This document shows positions 63,401 through 64,000 of a stretch of 64,000 nt of DNA, piece after piece. The notes below the pieces were generated by a model, which saw nothing but the letters and a program-made list of their open reading frames with translations, was not told the DNA's origin and searched no databases. How positions within the stretch are numbered: position 1 is the stretch's first letter; the number at the start of each line of letters is the position of its first letter. This stretch comes from Carnobacteriaceae bacterium zg-84 (GTDB lineage: Bacteria; Bacillota; Bacilli; Lactobacillales; Aerococcaceae). The position numbers and the translations under genes are program-made. The stretch is from positions 488,864 through 552,863 of the forward strand of contig CP059430.1 of NCBI GenBank assembly GCA_013874835.1. The letters are read 5' to 3'.

Positions 63401-64000
63401 TGACGGAGTGAACGATGGAGATGAGAAACACGACGGCACCAATCCGTTGGTTCCAGACAGTGACGGAGATGGTGTCAATGATAGTGACGAAAAACATGAC
63501 GGTACAAACCCATTGGAACCAGACAGTGACGGTGACGGAGTGAACGATGGTGACGAAAAACACGATGGTACCAATCCGTTAGTTAAAGATAGTGATGGCG
63601 ATGGTGTCAATGATGGAGATGAGAAACACGATGGCACAAACCCAATGGCTCCAGACAGTGACAGCGATGGCGTCAATGATGGAGATGAAAAGCACGACGG
63701 CACCAATCCGTTAGTTCCAGACAGTGACGGTGATGGCATCAACGATGGAGATGAGAAACACGATGGCACAAACCCAATGGTTCCAGATAGTGACGGTGAC
63801 GGTGTAACCGACGGAGAAGAAAAACACGATGTTACCAATCCGTTAGTTCCGGACAGTGATGGCGATGGTGTCAATGATGGAGATGAGAAACACGACGGCA
63901 CGAACCCAATGGCTCCAGACAGTGACAATGACGGTGTAACCGACGGAGATGAAAAACATGACGGTACAAACCCAATGGTTCCAGACAGTGACGGAGATGG
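57402..64000 (+). CDS. giant YSIRK-like surface adhesin, 3' end outside window
   Basis: An open frame of 2199 codons runs to the window end. TTG 57402 follows GGGAGG at 8 bases and no ATG precedes the signal peptide. The signal has KFSIRKFTIGTFSVMIGA, a YSIRK-type signal that directs proteins to the septal cell wall. Residues about 45-550 are a unique, probably folded N-terminal region. Next come five Ig-like modules of about 100 residues (59042-61007), the first two separated by five divergent calcium-loop repeats (59376-59700), then 22-residue repeats from 61014. An LPXTG anchor is expected beyond the window. No ligand can be named. Confidence 0.9.
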   Translation, partial: MKKPDIFKKVSKFSIRKFTIGTFSVMIGASFILTPGLDVTNQISIVYGEEVDNPYGRFAEHYPDGSFKLVRDNRTLADVDTHVRYTQYISTDENGKRHVKWDILFNTGHEHMNRPMLYFVVPAGVNVTSVSKFERLREDRPWEKQWEVSPKDWKTNTRFLGSREEDTFDKEWNSRVTYGGGDLARFLNNEVNLNDSSGNPLLDNIYINWEKNDHDDAYRMIVEGDIVSEEDNDLPFVTGMMSSFAVLNSRKHNYVTGSTRAISEQTVTDTYVITNEHQTVENRTQSDAKYGFEKTNANTFVYKYNVLDDIPLNTDDLLKELIATPKEPNQRTLEGVEKRKAEENQDGYSLENNIVYKKDNSTIKVLDVVDPVSKRGSQNITIPNVPITNDNQSDTLSIDSATNNNHEAFDISVGNHDKLVTDSLKKYQIYAKNRSISNYTDLNTDTTSNVNNLFTVGVLPSQAEQYIPQVKPTVYVDKDTAVTPKEMIERFNKQWSRSEDLGVDTTGLRYAWKIEPNTSEIGLKEGAVTITYPDGSSEDVPVHVNVRDTQAPSAPTVTPNNDGSVTVTPPSDLDTKKVDISYIPEDSDTPVTVTVTKGEDGQWTSNNPNVPVDATTGVVTIPAENVKDGSQVSATVTDTSGNVSTTSSGTAKNNRVIDSDGDGISDKDETRYGTDPNNPDSDGDGVVDSDEIGEGTNPLLKDSDGDGLEDGYEISINTSPLKVDTDGDGLTDRDELRTYHTDPRIKDTDHDGFDDGVEIQEGTNPNDRTSFPDRVSPNAPRVTPNDDGSVTVTPPNDVDTKTVEITYTPQDSDDTVTVTITKDENGQWISSDLNVNVDTTTGEVTIRAENVKDDSTVSATATDNAGNVSNITSSTAGHDPDTIAPSDPMVIPNDDGSVTVAPPSDSDTEIIEVAYTSQGSDDPVTMIITRDRNRRWIGSNPEVLIDATTGVMIIPAENVKDGSTVSAKVTDYAGNVSNTVSGIAGNDPDTTAPSAPVVTPNDDGSVTVTPPNDVDTKTVEITYTPQGSDTPVTVTITKGEDGQWTSSNPDVSVDATTGVVTIPAEKVKDGSTVSATATDNAGNVSDTTSGTAKNDPDTTAPNTPIVTPNDDGSVTATPPNDVDTKTVEITYTPQGSDTPVTVTITKDENGQWTSSDPNVPVDATTGVVTIPAEKVKDGSTVSATATDNTGNVSDTASGIAKNDPDSDGDGVTDGDEKHDGTNPMVPDSDGDGVNDGEEKYDGTNPLVPDSDGDGVNDGDEKHDGTNPLEPDSDDDGVNDGDEKHDGTNPMVPDSDGDGVNDGDEKHDGTNPLVPDSDGDGVNDGDEKHDGTNPLVPDSDGDGVNDGDEKQDGTNPLEPDSDGDGVNDGDEKHDGTNPLESDSDGDDVNDGDEKQDGTNPLVSDSDNDGVNDGDEKQDGTNPMVLDSDGDGVTDGDEKHDGTNPMVPDSDGDGVTDGDEKHDGTNPLVPDSDGDGVNDGDEKHDGTNPLVLDSDGDGVNDGDEKHDGTNPMVPDSDGDGVNDGDEKHDGTNPLVPDSDGDGVNDGDEKHDGTNPLVPDSDGDGVTDSDEKHDGTNPLVPDSDNDGVTDGDEKHDGTNPLVPDSDGDGVSDGDEKHDGTNPLVPDSDGDGVNDSDEKHDGTNPLVPDSDGDGVNDGDEKHDGTNPLVPDSDGDGVNDGDEKHDGTNPMAPDSDSDGVNDGDEKHDGTNPLVPDSDGDGVNDGDEKHDGTNPMVPDSDGDGVSDGDEKHDGTNPLVPDSDGDGVNDGDEKHDGTNPLEPDSDGDGVNDGDEKHDGTNPMAPDSDNDGVTDGDEKHDGTNPMVPDSDGDGVNDGDEKHDGTNPLVPDSDGDGVNDSDEKHDGTNPMVPDSDGDGVNDGDEKHDGTNPLVPDSDGDGVNDSDEKHDGTNPMAPDSDGDGINDGDEKHDGTNPMAPDSDNDGVTDGDEKHDGTNPMVPDSDGDGVNDGDEKHDGTNPLVPDSDGDGVNDSDEKHDGTNPLEPDSDGDGVNDGDEKHDGTNPLVPDSDGDGVNDSDEKHDGTNPLEPDSDGDGVNDGDEKHDGTNPLVKDSDGDGVNDGDEKHDGTNPMAPDSDSDGVNDGDEKHDGTNPLVPDSDGDGINDGDEKHDGTNPMVPDSDGDGVTDGEEKHDVTNPLVPDSDGDGVNDGDEKHDGTNPMAPDSDNDGVTDGDEKHDGTNPMVPDSDGD
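59042..61007 (+). repeat. five Ig-like modules with calcium-loop insert
   Basis: Modules near 59042, 59725, 60043, 60364 and 60691 share APSAPTVTPNNDGSVTV, TVTKGEDGQWTS, TTGVVTIPAENVKDGS and TDxxGNVS. The last two are closest to each other, suggesting recent duplication; the third is the most diverged (NRRWIGS in place of NGQWTS). Between modules 1 and 2 (59376-59700) lie five D-x-D-x-D-G units of varied length. Confidence 0.88.
61014..64000 (+). repeat. thrombospondin type 3-like repeats, 66 bp each, at least 45
   Basis: The unit is DSDGDGVNDGDEKHDGTNPL plus Val-Pro (22 residues, 66 bp). The start at 61014 and the one at 63984 are exactly 45 x 66 bases apart, so no unit has an indel. The DxDxDG loops should bind calcium and stiffen the stalk. 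Variants at fixed positions include N/T/S in VND, M/L in NPM/NPL, and A/E/V before Pro. Synonymous changes are scattered among copies. The array continues past the window end. Confidence 0.95.

Noticed and set aside
62655..63563. A 302-codon minus-strand frame with hydrophobic V/I-rich repeats
   Set aside because: Another antisense frame of the same 66-bp repeats, with the same explanation.
60314..63928. A 1204-codon open frame on the minus strand, rich in Ser/Pro/Phe
   Set aside because: It is the antisense of the repeat region of the surface protein. A 66-bp unit with no stop in one antisense frame, repeated without indels, keeps that frame open. It has no ribosome site and the plus frame has signal peptide and domains.
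61014..64000. Tandem repeats considered as a CRISPR array
   Set aside because: Repeats are contiguous with no unique spacers and encode a clear protein repeat in frame.

Overview
The window is chromosomal DNA of a low-GC Gram-positive bacterium. Gene content and order (suf C-D-S-U-B, rpsP-khpA-rimM-trmD, ecsA-ecsB-ytmP-trmB, T-box-controlled pheST, SloR/MntR-type Mn regulation, a YSIRK-like surface protein) point to Lactobacillales. A Carnobacteriaceae or Aerococcaceae-like genus is my best guess, but the sequence alone does not fix it.

Layout. 1-9551: two IS1182-family copies in opposite orientation enclose queT with a preQ1-I riboswitch, a membrane thioredoxin-like protein, transketolase, the trkA-trkH potassium system and a small membrane protein. 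9651-17932: the sufCDSUB operon, a DMT permease, a compact type III toxin-antitoxin module (two 53-nt RNA repeats, terminator, ToxN-like toxin) flanked by 82-bp direct repeats, and a MalY/PatB lyase. 18105-23143: phosphonate-type ABC importer with a metallophosphatase. 23333-27596: mntABCD and divergent mntR with a palindromic operator. 27681-33578: ribosome and tRNA maturation genes, MATE exporter, tsaE, nusG (separated from secE) and an HxlR regulator. 33598-37395: T-box and pheST. 37451-40658: IS30 and ISL3 insertions around a tiny hydrophobic ORF. 40681-46084: PfoR-like permease, rpmG-secE, ecsAB-ytmP-trmB. 46290-53322: BI-1 protein, cdd, a hydrolase, lspA, rluD, a FemABX transferase, crcB and a GDPD. 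53947-57048: MFS exporter and pepF. 57402 to the end: the first 2199 codons of a giant surface protein, with Ig-like modules followed by at least 45 exact-length 66-bp repeats coding calcium-loop (thrombospondin type 3-like) units.

Most of the window is housekeeping sequence. The notable parts are the type III toxin-antitoxin cassette, a two-hairpin structure with identical loop lengths and compensatory stem changes found near one end of both the IS1182 and ISL3 elements, the insertion of IS1182 between terminator hairpins and their T-tracts, and the giant repeat adhesin.
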